A DNA stretch of 40,656 nt from NCBI GenBank assembly GCA_964569225.1, contig CAZMTU010000005.1:1-40656 (forward strand), given 5' to 3'. Position numbers and translations under genes: made by a program. Below, piece by piece: positions 32,978-40,298 of the stretch. Within the stretch, counting starts at the first letter, position 1; every line of letters begins with the position of its first letter. The notes beneath the pieces were generated by a model, which saw only the letters and a list, made by a program, of their open reading frames with translations, searched no databases and was not told the origin of the DNA. This DNA is from CAKSQF01 sp964569225 (lineage in GTDB: Bacteria > Bacillota > Clostridia > Oscillospirales > CAG-272).

Positions 32978-33296
32978 TTTCCGCGGGAATTTCGGACGGA
33001 TTTGGTTAGCCGAAGCTCAATTGGGGCTTTGCCCCAAGCCCTATTTAGGGGACTTTTTGAAAAAAGTCCTCTAAAAACCCTCAAAAAACATTTAAATAGT
33101 GACGTGGTTTAAATTTTAAAACTTGGATTTGTCTACATGCCAAAGCCCCGATTCAATCGGGGCTTTGGCTGTTTTTCGGAATAAATAGTTGGTTTAATAC
33201 TTCTTTAACACTTCACAAGCAAATTAAAAACATTTAAATGATAGAATCTTGTTACTGGGGAAGGAATACTGAAACCGTTTTGGGGAAAAACGGAAA
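32978..33296 (+). other. upp downstream region with terminator and repeat relic
   Basis: No gene in 319 bases. It contains a GGGGC/GCCCC hairpin, one AGGGGACTTTTT/AAAAAGTCCTCT hairpin with the same flanks as the 13.35-13.98 kb array but no repeat unit, and the strong terminator at 33139-33176. Confidence 0.7.
33139..33176 (+). terminator. uraA-upp terminator
   Basis: GCCAAAGCCCCGATT pairs perfectly with AATCGGGGCTTTGGC around a minimal loop and is followed by a T-run (33172-33176). Confidence 0.9.
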
Positions 33297-33485
33297 ATGA
33301 CTAAAAAATTTATTATACCGATTCTAAGTACAGTTGGCGGAATTCTGTTTGCGATTGGCATGCGCGTGACAATGGTTTGGGAAGGATTTATGATCCCCGG
33401 AATTGCCGTGGGGCGGGTCGGCATCATTCTGCCGCTGTGCTTGATTCCCGTTTGTAGAGGTTCAAAGATTGAGGTAACGGGATGA
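33297..33485 (+). CDS. Small membrane protein, hypothetical
   Basis: 62 residues with two hydrophobic segments (about 5-25 and 31-53). The core GILFAIGMRVTMVWEGFMIP aligns with the core of the 124-residue protein at 34871 (STLIFGLGMCCCMLWTEQWL followed by IPG); both share GMxxxMxW, IPGI and the following G-x-VG. They look like members of one small clostridial membrane family of unknown role. The Shine-Dalgarno sequence is weak. Confidence 0.55.
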   Translation: MTKKFIIPILSTVGGILFAIGMRVTMVWEGFMIPGIAVGRVGIILPLCLIPVCRGSKIEVTG

Positions 33486-33489
33486 GAAA

Positions 33490-33588
33490 ATGATCATTTT
33501 CGTAGTTATTGCGGCCGCTTTAGTTTGGTTTTCGACTGGTGCCGCAATGATTGGCAGGACCTGCAGAGAAGGTATCATTATATTATAA
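33490..33588 (+). CDS. Possible 32-residue hydrophobic peptide
   Basis: ATG 33490 opens a frame beginning MIIFVVIAAALVWFSTGAAM and ending at TAA 33586. It has one transmembrane-like segment and starts 4 bases after the preceding stop. No clear Shine-Dalgarno sequence is present, so it may be a real coupled micro-protein or a remnant. Confidence 0.3.
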   Translation: MIIFVVIAAALVWFSTGAAMIGRTCREGIIIL

Positions 33589-33902
33589 AAAGCAGATAAG
33601 CCGCCGGTTAGGCATGAATGAAAAGATGAAATCTTACTTTGGGTGGAGAGGACGGCGTTAATTAAACGTCGTCTCTCGCTGCTTTTAATGGATGTGCAAA
33701 TAAAAAAAGCAGGCAATATAAACACTATTTTAACATTTCCGTGCTATAATATCACATAAATCGCCGCAAGCGCGGACAGCGCCGGTTCAGAGGCTTCGGG
33801 GCAGTGGCCATGCCCATTGTGTGGCAGGGCGCGTGCGCATTTAAACGCCGGAGCTTCCTCGGTTTAAGCAATTATAGTTAAAGCAGTAAGGAGGCGGAGG
33901 CG
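33589..33902. other. Gene-free interval with GC-rich block
   Basis: AT-rich sequence with a TATAAT at 33735-33740 (no good -35) is followed by a distinctly GC-rich, self-complementary block (about 33750-33860; for example GGGCA/TGCCC and GCGC-rich arms) before the Shine-Dalgarno sequence at 33890. It could be a structured leader; no riboswitch class was recognised. Confidence 0.4.
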
Positions 33903-33947
33903 ATGTTAAAAAACGGTCGGCGGAGGGCGGAAAATGGAACGGCTTAA
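33903..33947 (+). CDS. Possible 14-codon upstream ORF
   Basis: AAGGAGGCGGAGGCG precedes ATG 33903; the frame MLKNGRRRAENGTA ends at 33947, overlapping the start of the membrane protein at 33934. Its Shine-Dalgarno sequence is better than that of most genes here. It may couple translation of the next gene. Confidence 0.35.
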   Translation: MLKNGRRRAENGTA

Positions 33948-34854
33948 GAAAATTCTAAGCAAATTACTGTTTCCGCCCATTTGGCTCGTCATTTTGAATA
34001 TTCCCATTGCCGCGGCGCTGCTGGTTTACACTTTTGCATATCAACATGAGGAAGAGCCGTTTGCCTATGCTTCGTATTTCCTCTCCGCATATGTGCTGAC
34101 CATTGTATGCGCGAGGATCCCTAAGCTGATCAAAAGCGGTTTCGCCGTGGCGCATCAAAACCGGTACATGAACCGCTATCTGACCGATGTGTTCTTTCGA
34201 ATGCATGTTTCCTTATACCTGTCGCTTGGCATTAATCTGTTGTATGCCGCCATGAAGCTTTTTTTCGGCGTCTATTACCGTTCCGTGTGGTTTGGCACCT
34301 TGGCTGTTTATTATTTTCTTTTAGCGGTTATGCGCTTTTTACTGCTTCGGCATGTAAACAGAAACCCCATCGGAAAGGCGTTTGTTTCGGAAATGAAGCG
34401 ATACCGTTTGTGCGGAGTGATTCTGGTACTTATGAATATTGCTTTGTCCGGTGTTGTGGTTCTGGTAGTATATCAAAATAAAGGCTTTGAATATGCCGGT
34501 TATTTGATTTATATCATGGCAATGTATGCTTTTTATGCCATTATTACGGCGGTTATGGACGTAATAAAGTACAGAAAATACCGAAGCCCGGTAATGTCGG
34601 CGGCGAAAGCTATTAAATTGGCGGCGGCACTGGTATCTATGCTGTCACTTGAAACCGCCATGCTGGCGCAGTTTGATAACCAAAGCAATCCGGTTTTTTT
34701 CAGACGGATAATGGTTGCTTCTACAGGCGGGGCGGTGTGTTTATTGATCCTTGCTATGGCGGTATTTATGATTTTTCGATCCACCAAGGAATTGAAAAAG
34801 CTGAGAAATGTCAGCCTGAACCGATCGGTTGGCACTTCAGAGCATCAATGTTAA
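33934..34854 (+). CDS. Multi-pass membrane protein, hypothetical
   Basis: A 306-residue protein with about seven hydrophobic segments (near 13-33, 45-62, 92-112, 121-138, 159-180, 187-208, 225-245 and 262-283) and short basic loops. The pattern LLFPPIWLVILNIPIAAALL at the N-terminus recalls an uncharacterised clostridial family. I cannot assign a function. GGAGG lies 10 bases before the ATG. The next gene begins 16 bases on, suggesting an operon. Confidence 0.7.
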   Translation: MERLKKILSKLLFPPIWLVILNIPIAAALLVYTFAYQHEEEPFAYASYFLSAYVLTIVCARIPKLIKSGFAVAHQNRYMNRYLTDVFFRMHVSLYLSLGINLLYAAMKLFFGVYYRSVWFGTLAVYYFLLAVMRFLLLRHVNRNPIGKAFVSEMKRYRLCGVILVLMNIALSGVVVLVVYQNKGFEYAGYLIYIMAMYAFYAIITAVMDVIKYRKYRSPVMSAAKAIKLAAALVSMLSLETAMLAQFDNQSNPVFFRRIMVASTGGAVCLLILAMAVFMIFRSTKELKKLRNVSLNRSVGTSEHQC

Positions 34855-34870
34855 AAGGAGCGATTGATTT

Positions 34871-35245
34871 ATGAAAGATCAAAATGAAACCTTCAGCTAT
34901 TCTTATTCCGCGAAGCAGCAGGAAGAGATTAAGCGTATTCGGGAGAAATATCTTCCTCCAAAAGAAGATAAGATAGAGCTGCTTCGCAGACTGGACCAAA
35001 GTGTCACAAGACCCGGTACGGTTGCGGCGCTCATAGTGGGAATTATCAGCACGCTGATCTTCGGTTTGGGAATGTGCTGCTGCATGCTTTGGACAGAACA
35101 ATGGCTTATTCCGGGGATTTTGATCGGACTTGTAGGAATGGCGGGCGATGCGCTTACCTATCCGCTGTATAATCATATCACCCAAAGACAGCGTAGAAAG
35201 CTTGCGCCCGAAATTATGAAGCTGACTGATGAGCTGATGAAATGA
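34871..35245 (+). CDS. Conserved clostridial small membrane protein
   Basis: A 124-residue protein with a charged N-terminal half (SAKQQEEIKRIREKYLPPKE), two transmembrane helices (about 53-73 and 79-98) and a C-terminal amphipathic stretch (KLAPEIMKLTDELMK). The layout is common in Clostridia, where it is left hypothetical. AAAGGAG lies 8 bases before the ATG. The core resembles the 62-residue protein at 33297. A perfect 30-bp palindrome spans its stop codon. Confidence 0.75.
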   Translation: MKDQNETFSYSYSAKQQEEIKRIREKYLPPKEDKIELLRRLDQSVTRPGTVAALIVGIISTLIFGLGMCCCMLWTEQWLIPGILIGLVGMAGDALTYPLYNHITQRQRRKLAPEIMKLTDELMK

Positions 35246-35266
35246 ATTTCATGAAATTCATTTCAT
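35237..35266. repeat. Perfect 30-bp palindrome over a stop codon
   Basis: ATGAAATGAATTTCA is followed directly by its exact reverse complement TGAAATTCATTTCAT, with no spacer. The stop codon of the preceding gene (35243-35245) lies inside. In RNA it makes a hairpin without extra loop; in DNA it could be a dyad-symmetric binding site. Confidence 0.95.
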
Positions 35267-35640
35267 ATACCTTTCGAAAAAGCCCCCTCTGCCTGAAGAA
35301 AAAGTCAATTAGAGCTTTGCCTCAACTCCATTCAGGAGATTTTTTGAAAAGCTTCCCCTGAAAAACGTAAAAATTTATAAATAAAAATTTTTTAAGGCGT
35401 AGTATTTTCTTAATAAAAATACTGCGCGGAGTATGGGGCATAGTCTTATAATTGATTTTATCTACGGTCTGAGGGGGCTTTCGAAAGGTCTTTTTTTATC
35501 CGTTAAAAGAACAGTTTTAAACTCCAAAGAAATTGATGAAAAAATCAACGGCTATATCACCTAAATTACATGAAAGCATATCATAGACAGTGATCAGACG
35601 CTTCTGATTCAATGCTTTGATGTGACAGGCGGTGCAGTAA
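35246..35640. other. Gene-free interval with TIR-bounded hairpin element
   Basis: 395 bases: the second half of the palindrome, the 35270-35488 element, then about 150 bases with nothing recognisable before the next gene. Confidence 0.65.
35270..35488. repeat. 219-bp MITE-like element with terminal inverted repeats
   Basis: Left end CCTTTCGAAAAAGCCCCCTC (35270-35289) is the reverse complement of the right end GAGGGGGCTTTCGAAAGG (35471-35488) apart from two extra A. Inside are a TTCAGG/CCTGAA hairpin and a GCGTAGTATTTT/AAAATACTGCGC hairpin. No transposase gene and no clear target duplication were seen. The internal AAAAATTTATAAATAAA segment resembles the tails of the 13.9 and 33.1 kb repeats. 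Confidence 0.65.
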
Positions 35641-36216
35641 ATGAAGAATTGGGGATTGAAATTAAAAGGGGTGTTCCGAAAAATCAGCTTAGTAGACCGA
35701 TTTTTGCTGTTATTTATGTTGATTTTACTGGTGTATATGGCGGTTAATCTGTTGACCGGCACAGCTGCTTTTCGGGAAACCAATACAGTCGATATTATTG
35801 TGAGAACATCGGCCGCCGCCATTTTCGGTTACTTTGTAAGCCGTAATTTTATTAAAACCGGTTCATCCGGCGCGGCAGATACCGCCGGTCCGGCGCAGCC
35901 GGAGCGTATTACGGAAATCGCGGTCGAAGCCGCTGAAAAGCAGATCAAAAACCGAATCGGATTTGAAATAGCCGACGGCAGTGCTCCAAACGATACAGGA
36001 AAGGCTGCCTATACGGCAGTACCGCCTTCCGCTTCAGCTTGCAATAAGGTTCAGGTAATTGTCGTATCGGTAATCGGACTGTTTTCCCTGATTCTTTTAG
36101 TAATAGCCAGACGGTTTACGGAAATCACGCCCGAAATGGCATCTACGGTATCGCAGCTTCAGGATTTTGTATCCGCCTGCGTAGGCTTTCTGATCAGCTG
36201 CGGCAAAGGAACGTAG
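35641..36216 (+). CDS. Two-helix membrane protein, hypothetical
   Basis: A 191-residue protein. N-terminal helices lie near 19-40 and 52-68 (RFLLLFMLILLVYMAVNLL; TSAAAIFGYFVSRNF), followed by a polar loop (about 72-133) and a C-terminal helix near 136-155 (VIVVSVIGLFSLILLVIARR), then an amphipathic tail ending LISCGKGT. The same layout occurs in uncharacterised proteins of gut Clostridia, some placed near phage-like or holin-like genes. Function is unknown. The Shine-Dalgarno sequence is weak (GGCGGTG). It is followed by a hairpin at 36217-36248. Confidence 0.6.
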   Translation: MKNWGLKLKGVFRKISLVDRFLLLFMLILLVYMAVNLLTGTAAFRETNTVDIIVRTSAAAIFGYFVSRNFIKTGSSGAADTAGPAQPERITEIAVEAAEKQIKNRIGFEIADGSAPNDTGKAAYTAVPPSASACNKVQVIVVSVIGLFSLILLVIARRFTEITPEMASTVSQLQDFVSACVGFLISCGKGT

Positions 36217-36248
36217 AACCGGAGTCCCGTTTCGGGGGAATGGCGGTT
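36217..36248 (+). terminator. Hairpin after the 191-residue protein
   Basis: AACCG pairs with CGGTT and an inner CCCG with CGGG; a short T/C tract follows. It lies between convergent genes. Confidence 0.55.
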
Positions 36249-36257
36249 CTTCCTGTC

Positions 36258-37397
36258 TTATACGTTGTCAGCATGGAAAATGTAGATCGGAAGCGGCAGC
36301 CATGTGCGAAGCAGGGGCGAGAGCTTATCTCGGTCGGGCGCGTCCTCCAAAAAGAAAGCGCGCATTGCTTCCAAATGAGAAAATACAGCGTCCGGCGTTT
36401 CAGCGGTGGGTTCCACAGAGGGAATTCCGTTTGAAACGGTCAGCCGCAGCCGCTCAATCGTACGGAAGCCGTTGATCTCTACCACCGTGCTGCCGTCAAG
36501 AAGCGGTTCATAGGTGGATTTAAGCCGGAGCAGGAGCGAGAGCATTTTCTCGTAGTTCAGAATGTTGAAGCAGAGATCGGCACCGGTGAATTGGGTTTCG
36601 GCATAGGGAAAAATAGCGGCCGCAATGGCTTTGTCAAACAACGGAATGTGATAATTCAGATGCCACCAGCGAGAGGAGAGTAAACGCAGCATGGATGGAA
36701 CCAGCTCTATGCGGGCGGGAATGAATTCAAATACGTGACTGTCCTTAATGATCGCCCAGCCGGCAAGGGTATCGCCCTCGTAAAAGATCATGGGAACCGA
36801 TTCCCATGAAATCATGATGTCATAAAGATCGGCGCGGGGGCGGAGCGCCCTGTAAGCGGTACGGGTGTCCCAAAGGGCGGCGATCGCGTCCAGCGAACGG
36901 CCGTCCTCCGGCGTTAGCTGCCGCATAGTCAGCTTCGGTTCATCCGGTAAGACGGGTATATAGGAAAGCGTCTTGGCAGTGACAGAATAGCTGCGGTCGG
37001 TGCCGCATTTTACATAACCAAAATGATTATAGCGGTGCCGCCGTCCGGAAAGCACAGAAAACGCGCAGCCTTCCGCAAGCATGCCGTCCAACGCCGCTTT
37101 CATGCAGGCTTTCATATAGCTTTGCCCCCTTGAACGGGGATGAACCGCGACGTTTCCGATGCCTCGGACAGGCAGTATTTCGCCGCAGATCTGGAAGGTG
37201 ATGGGGAAAGCGCCTACAGCGGCGCGCATTTGTCCGTTTTCTTTAATAAAATATGTATCGGAAGCGCTGTCTTTACCCTCTCGGAAGAGCTTGGGCAGCA
37301 GCTTAACAAAGGAACTGTCAGTTCCGTTCATACCGAACACATAGTTAATGAAATCCACATAGTCAAGCTGGTCGGCGGGCGTACCTTTAATAACCAT
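36258..37397 (-). CDS. GNAT-family N-acetyltransferase (Eis-like)
   Basis: A 379-residue protein. The N-terminal GNAT fold has the acetyl-CoA-binding motif A IGNVAVHPRSRGQSYMKACM and the following FSVLSGRRHRYNHFGYVKCG, typical of the Eis/COG4552 group in which two GNAT domains are followed by a sterol-carrier-like C-terminal domain. The second half (about 150-380) fits that layout but lacks strong motifs. The substrate is unknown; Eis relatives acetylate aminoglycosides or protein lysines, but resistance cannot be inferred here. AAGGAG lies 8 bases before the ATG at 37397. Confidence 0.82.
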   Translation of the reverse strand: MVIKGTPADQLDYVDFINYVFGMNGTDSSFVKLLPKLFREGKDSASDTYFIKENGQMRAAVGAFPITFQICGEILPVRGIGNVAVHPRSRGQSYMKACMKAALDGMLAEGCAFSVLSGRRHRYNHFGYVKCGTDRSYSVTAKTLSYIPVLPDEPKLTMRQLTPEDGRSLDAIAALWDTRTAYRALRPRADLYDIMISWESVPMIFYEGDTLAGWAIIKDSHVFEFIPARIELVPSMLRLLSSRWWHLNYHIPLFDKAIAAAIFPYAETQFTGADLCFNILNYEKMLSLLLRLKSTYEPLLDGSTVVEINGFRTIERLRLTVSNGIPSVEPTAETPDAVFSHLEAMRAFFLEDAPDRDKLSPLLRTWLPLPIYIFHADNV

Positions 37398-37429
37398 AAT
37401 TTTATCTCCTTCGGCAGAATCAATGAACG

Positions 37430-37502
37430 CCGGTTTGTAACATTTGCATAGCGAATGCTACAAACCGGTCAGCCTGCGCAGTCAGATAAAACCGACTGCG
37501 CG
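37430..37502 (-). other. Two adjacent strong hairpins upstream of the acetyltransferase
   Basis: CCGGTTTGTA/TACAAACCGG (37430-37468, with an inner CATT/AATG) and TGCGCAGTC/GACTGCGC (37475-37502) follow each other with 6 bases between. They lie after the 81-residue gene and before the acetyltransferase on the minus strand. Neither has a clear U-tract. Confidence 0.5.
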
Positions 37503-37594
37503 AAGCGTTAGTTCTTAGCTGTTGGCTGCAAATGCTTGCGACTGATCTAAGCTTGTCCGCAGCCTCTCTGACGGTTATTTATGCCAAATCCGTG

Positions 37595-37840
37595 TTATTT
37601 TTTCTTTTTACGACCGCAAAAAGTGTGATGCATCATACAGGGCAGCAGAATCAGAAGGCAGCCGGCGGCAAACAGGCAGAGCGAAAGCTCGAAGCTGCCT
37701 TCCTTTACCGTTTCAGCAACCTTTTCAGAATCATGTCCGTTTTTTTTCAAAGCTGCGCTCAGATGATAATCACAGGTCAGTACGGGCGAATGTTCGGTGA
37801 CACAGCGGCACACATCACAGCAGGATTTATAAAGTTCCAT
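37595..37840 (-). CDS. Small Cys-rich membrane protein, hypothetical
   Basis: 81 residues. The N-terminal third has Cys at 7, 8, 11, 13 and 23 with His residues (SCCDVCRCVTEHSPVLTCDY) and could bind a metal. A hydrophobic helix lies at about 53-70 and the C-terminus is GRKKKK, probably cytoplasmic. AAGGAAG lies 7 bases before the ATG and a good promoter is present at 37886-37914, which makes it more credible than its length suggests. I do not recognise the family. Confidence 0.6.
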   Translation of the reverse strand: MELYKSCCDVCRCVTEHSPVLTCDYHLSAALKKNGHDSEKVAETVKEGSFELSLCLFAAGCLLILLPCMMHHTFCGRKKKK

Positions 37841-37885
37841 CGAAGACTTCCTTTCAAAGCGTTTGGAGTAATCTCCGATATTTAT

Positions 37886-37914
37886 AGTATATCAAATGAG
37901 GCTTCATTATGCAA
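37886..37914 (-). promoter_or_regulatory. Sigma-A promoter of the 81-residue protein
   Basis: On the minus strand TTGCAT (37914-37909), 17 bases, TATACT (37891-37886). Confidence 0.75.
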
Positions 37915-37919
37915 GCGGC

Positions 37920-37948
37920 TTGACAAAAAAATTTGTTTCTGTTACAAT
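37920..37948 (+). promoter_or_regulatory. Sigma-A promoter of recG
   Basis: TTGACA (37920-37925), 17 bases, TACAAT (37943-37948). The leader to recG is about 215 bases. It is only 5 bases from the -35 box of the divergent promoter, so the two may interfere. Confidence 0.78.
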
Positions 37949-38171
37949 AATTTTGTAAAAATGGCGGCTGTCGGCTTAAATTTGAAATGCGGGCAAAACT
38001 GTATACAGTTCGGTTTATAGATTTGGAGAATCCGCCGCGCGGACAGAAAAGTCATGGTTTGGTGGATTTTGCTTGCGGATAAGCGACGGAAGGCTTTTTC
38101 ACATTGCTGTATCCTGCCGCCGCAATTCTCGTAAAAATATCGCCGCAGGGCGGAAAGGAATGGACCTAATT

Positions 38172-40298
38172 ATGGCATTGCTTTGGCAATCGGATGTAGG
38201 CAGACTGCCCGGTGTGGGACAGGTCAGGCGGCAGGCATTGGCGTCGCTGGGAATCGAAACGGTAGGCGATCTGCTGCTGCACTTCCCCAGAGCCTACCAA
38301 AACCGGGGAGATGTAAAAACCGTGCTGGAAGCGGCGGGCAGCGGGGAAAAATGCGCGCTGATTTTGACAGTGGGCAGCGAGCCCCGTTCGGTGCAGCTCA
38401 AGGGACGGATGACGCTGACTACATTTTCCCTTTTTGACGATACCGGACGGGTGACAGCCATTTGGTTTAACCAGAACTTTGTCCGTCAGATCTTTCATGT
38501 AGGAGATACCTTTCGCTTTTGGGGGAAGGTGACGAGAGGAAGCAGGGGCTGGGAGCTGTCCTCGCCTGATTTTGAACCAGTGAACGGCAGCCGTCCGCTG
38601 CCTGATTTGATGCCGGTGTATCCACTGACAGCAGGGATCTCTCAGAAAATGATGCAGAATCTGATTTCGTTGGCGCTGGCTTCGCTGGAAGGAGCAGTCA
38701 GCGAGGTGATTCCCGAAAAAATCCGATTAAAAAACAGACTTTGCCGTCGGAGAGAAGCAATCGAGGCAATTCACTTGCCGGAGGATCTGGCGGCGTTGGA
38801 TCAGGCAAAACGGTATTTTATTTTTGAGGAGCTGTATTCGTTTGCCTTGGCGGTGACAGGCGCTAAGCGGAAACGCAGAAAATTGACCGCGCCGGTTATT
38901 GCTATAGGCGAAGCCGACTGGCAGGCGTTTTTAGCGGCGCTTCCCTTCGAGCTAACCGAAGGACAGCGGGAAACGGTGGCGGCCATCCGATCAGATCTAT
39001 GCTCCGGATTGGCTATGCGCCGACTGGTGTCGGGTGATGTAGGCAGCGGTAAAACGGTTTGCGCGGCGGCGGCAGCGTATTTTGCCGTCAAATCGGGGTG
39101 GCAGTGCGCGCTGATGGCGCCGACTGAAATTTTGGCAAGACAGCACTATACCGATTTGTCCGCGCTATTTGCTCCCCTTTCGGTACAGGTGGAACTGTTG
39201 GTAGGCAGTCTGACAGCAGCCGCTAAGCGAAAAGTGAAGGAAAAAATGAGCGCAGGCGCGCCTATGCTGGTAATCGGCACGCATGCGCTGCTGTCAGAGG
39301 GCGTAAGTCTGCCTGCCGGCGTGCTGTTTATTACTGATGAGCAGCATCGATTCGGCGTAGCGCAGCGGACGGCGCTGACTAAGGTCGGTACGGCAGGCTC
39401 TGCCGCTGCTAATTTGATCTGTTTATCCGACAAAAGCCCGCAGAGCGTGCATACCTTAGTTATGAGCGCAACACCTATTCCCCGCACTCTGGCAATGGCA
39501 ATTTACGGCGATCTTGATGTTTCCGCCATCCGTACCATGCCGCCGGGACGGAAAAAAGTGTCCACCTTTTTGGTGAATGAGGGGTACCGCACCCGCATGG
39601 AGGGGTTTATTGCTAAACAGGCGAAGGAGGGCAGGCAAACCTACATTGTTTGTCCCTCTATTGAATCGGAAGAAACCGAGGAGGACTGCGCGCTTATCGC
39701 GTTAGACGGGCGGCCGGCGTCCCCCCTTCATTTGCGCAACGCGGTGGATTATGCGGCAGAGCTGTCTGAACGTCTGCCCGGCATCAGTGTTGCCTGCCTT
39801 CACGGGAAAATGAAAGGGCAGGAAAAAGACAGAATCATGGCGGATTTTGCCGCCGGAAAAACCTCTGTGCTGGTATCGACTACCGTGATCGAAGTAGGGG
39901 TAAATGTTCCTAATGCCACATTAATGATCGTTGAAAACGCCGAGCGGTTTGGGCTGTCCCAGCTTCATCAGCTTCGTGGGCGGGTAGGACGCGGTGCGTG
40001 GCAGTCATGGTGCATTTTGGTGAGTGACAGTGAATCAGAGGAAGCATTGGCGCGGCTGAAGGCGCTTTGTCAGTTAAATGACGGATATGAAATTGCGGAA
40101 TTTGATCTGAAGCAGCGGGGACCGGGCGATTTTTTCAACGGTTCCGTAGAAGGAAGCGCGGGCACAGGCGGCGCTCCCCGTCAGCACGGGGCGCTCCGCT
40201 TCCGAATGGCGTCGCTCTGTGAGGATGTGGAGCTGCTTCGTTCCGCCTTTGCCGCCGCTGAGGAAACAGAAAACTCGGCAGAGAGCGCCGATTCGTGA
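38172..40298 (+). CDS. recG: ATP-dependent DNA helicase RecG
   Basis: 708 residues from ATG 38172 (MALLWQSDVGRLPGVGQ); ATG 38160 directly abuts the AAAGGA and is less likely, while 38172 has a long 12-base spacing. RecG remodels stalled forks. Seen are the wedge/OB domain with GDLLLHFPRAYQNR, helicase motif I SGDVGSGKTV, motif Ia MAPTEILARQHY, motif II ITDEQHRFG, motif III VMSATPIPRTLAMAIYGD, motif V STTVIEVGVNVPNATLMIVE, motif VI QLHQLRGRVGRG and the C-terminal RGPGDFF. Two insertions differ from the usual form: about 17 residues before motif III and about 14 after RGPGDFF. Confidence 0.95.
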   Translation: MALLWQSDVGRLPGVGQVRRQALASLGIETVGDLLLHFPRAYQNRGDVKTVLEAAGSGEKCALILTVGSEPRSVQLKGRMTLTTFSLFDDTGRVTAIWFNQNFVRQIFHVGDTFRFWGKVTRGSRGWELSSPDFEPVNGSRPLPDLMPVYPLTAGISQKMMQNLISLALASLEGAVSEVIPEKIRLKNRLCRRREAIEAIHLPEDLAALDQAKRYFIFEELYSFALAVTGAKRKRRKLTAPVIAIGEADWQAFLAALPFELTEGQRETVAAIRSDLCSGLAMRRLVSGDVGSGKTVCAAAAAYFAVKSGWQCALMAPTEILARQHYTDLSALFAPLSVQVELLVGSLTAAAKRKVKEKMSAGAPMLVIGTHALLSEGVSLPAGVLFITDEQHRFGVAQRTALTKVGTAGSAAANLICLSDKSPQSVHTLVMSATPIPRTLAMAIYGDLDVSAIRTMPPGRKKVSTFLVNEGYRTRMEGFIAKQAKEGRQTYIVCPSIESEETEEDCALIALDGRPASPLHLRNAVDYAAELSERLPGISVACLHGKMKGQEKDRIMADFAAGKTSVLVSTTVIEVGVNVPNATLMIVENAERFGLSQLHQLRGRVGRGAWQSWCILVSDSESEEALARLKALCQLNDGYEIAEFDLKQRGPGDFFNGSVEGSAGTGGAPRQHGALRFRMASLCEDVELLRSAFAAAEETENSAESADS

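Larger units (their letters stand above)
37841..38171. other. Divergent promoter region and recG leader
   Basis: 331 bases. It holds a minus promoter (37886-37914) and a plus promoter (37920-37948) back to back, then about 220 bases of recG leader with nothing recognisable; short frames there lack ribosome binding sites. Confidence 0.6.

Noticed and set aside
33750..33860. Riboswitch in the GC-rich block before the membrane protein
   Set aside because: Checked by eye against cyclic-di-GMP, guanidine and ZTP motifs without a convincing match; kept only as an unassigned structured block.
37961..38020. A 19-codon frame (MAAVGLNLKCGQNCIQFGL) in the recG leader
   Set aside because: No Shine-Dalgarno sequence and located just 13 bases after the -10 box; too little support.
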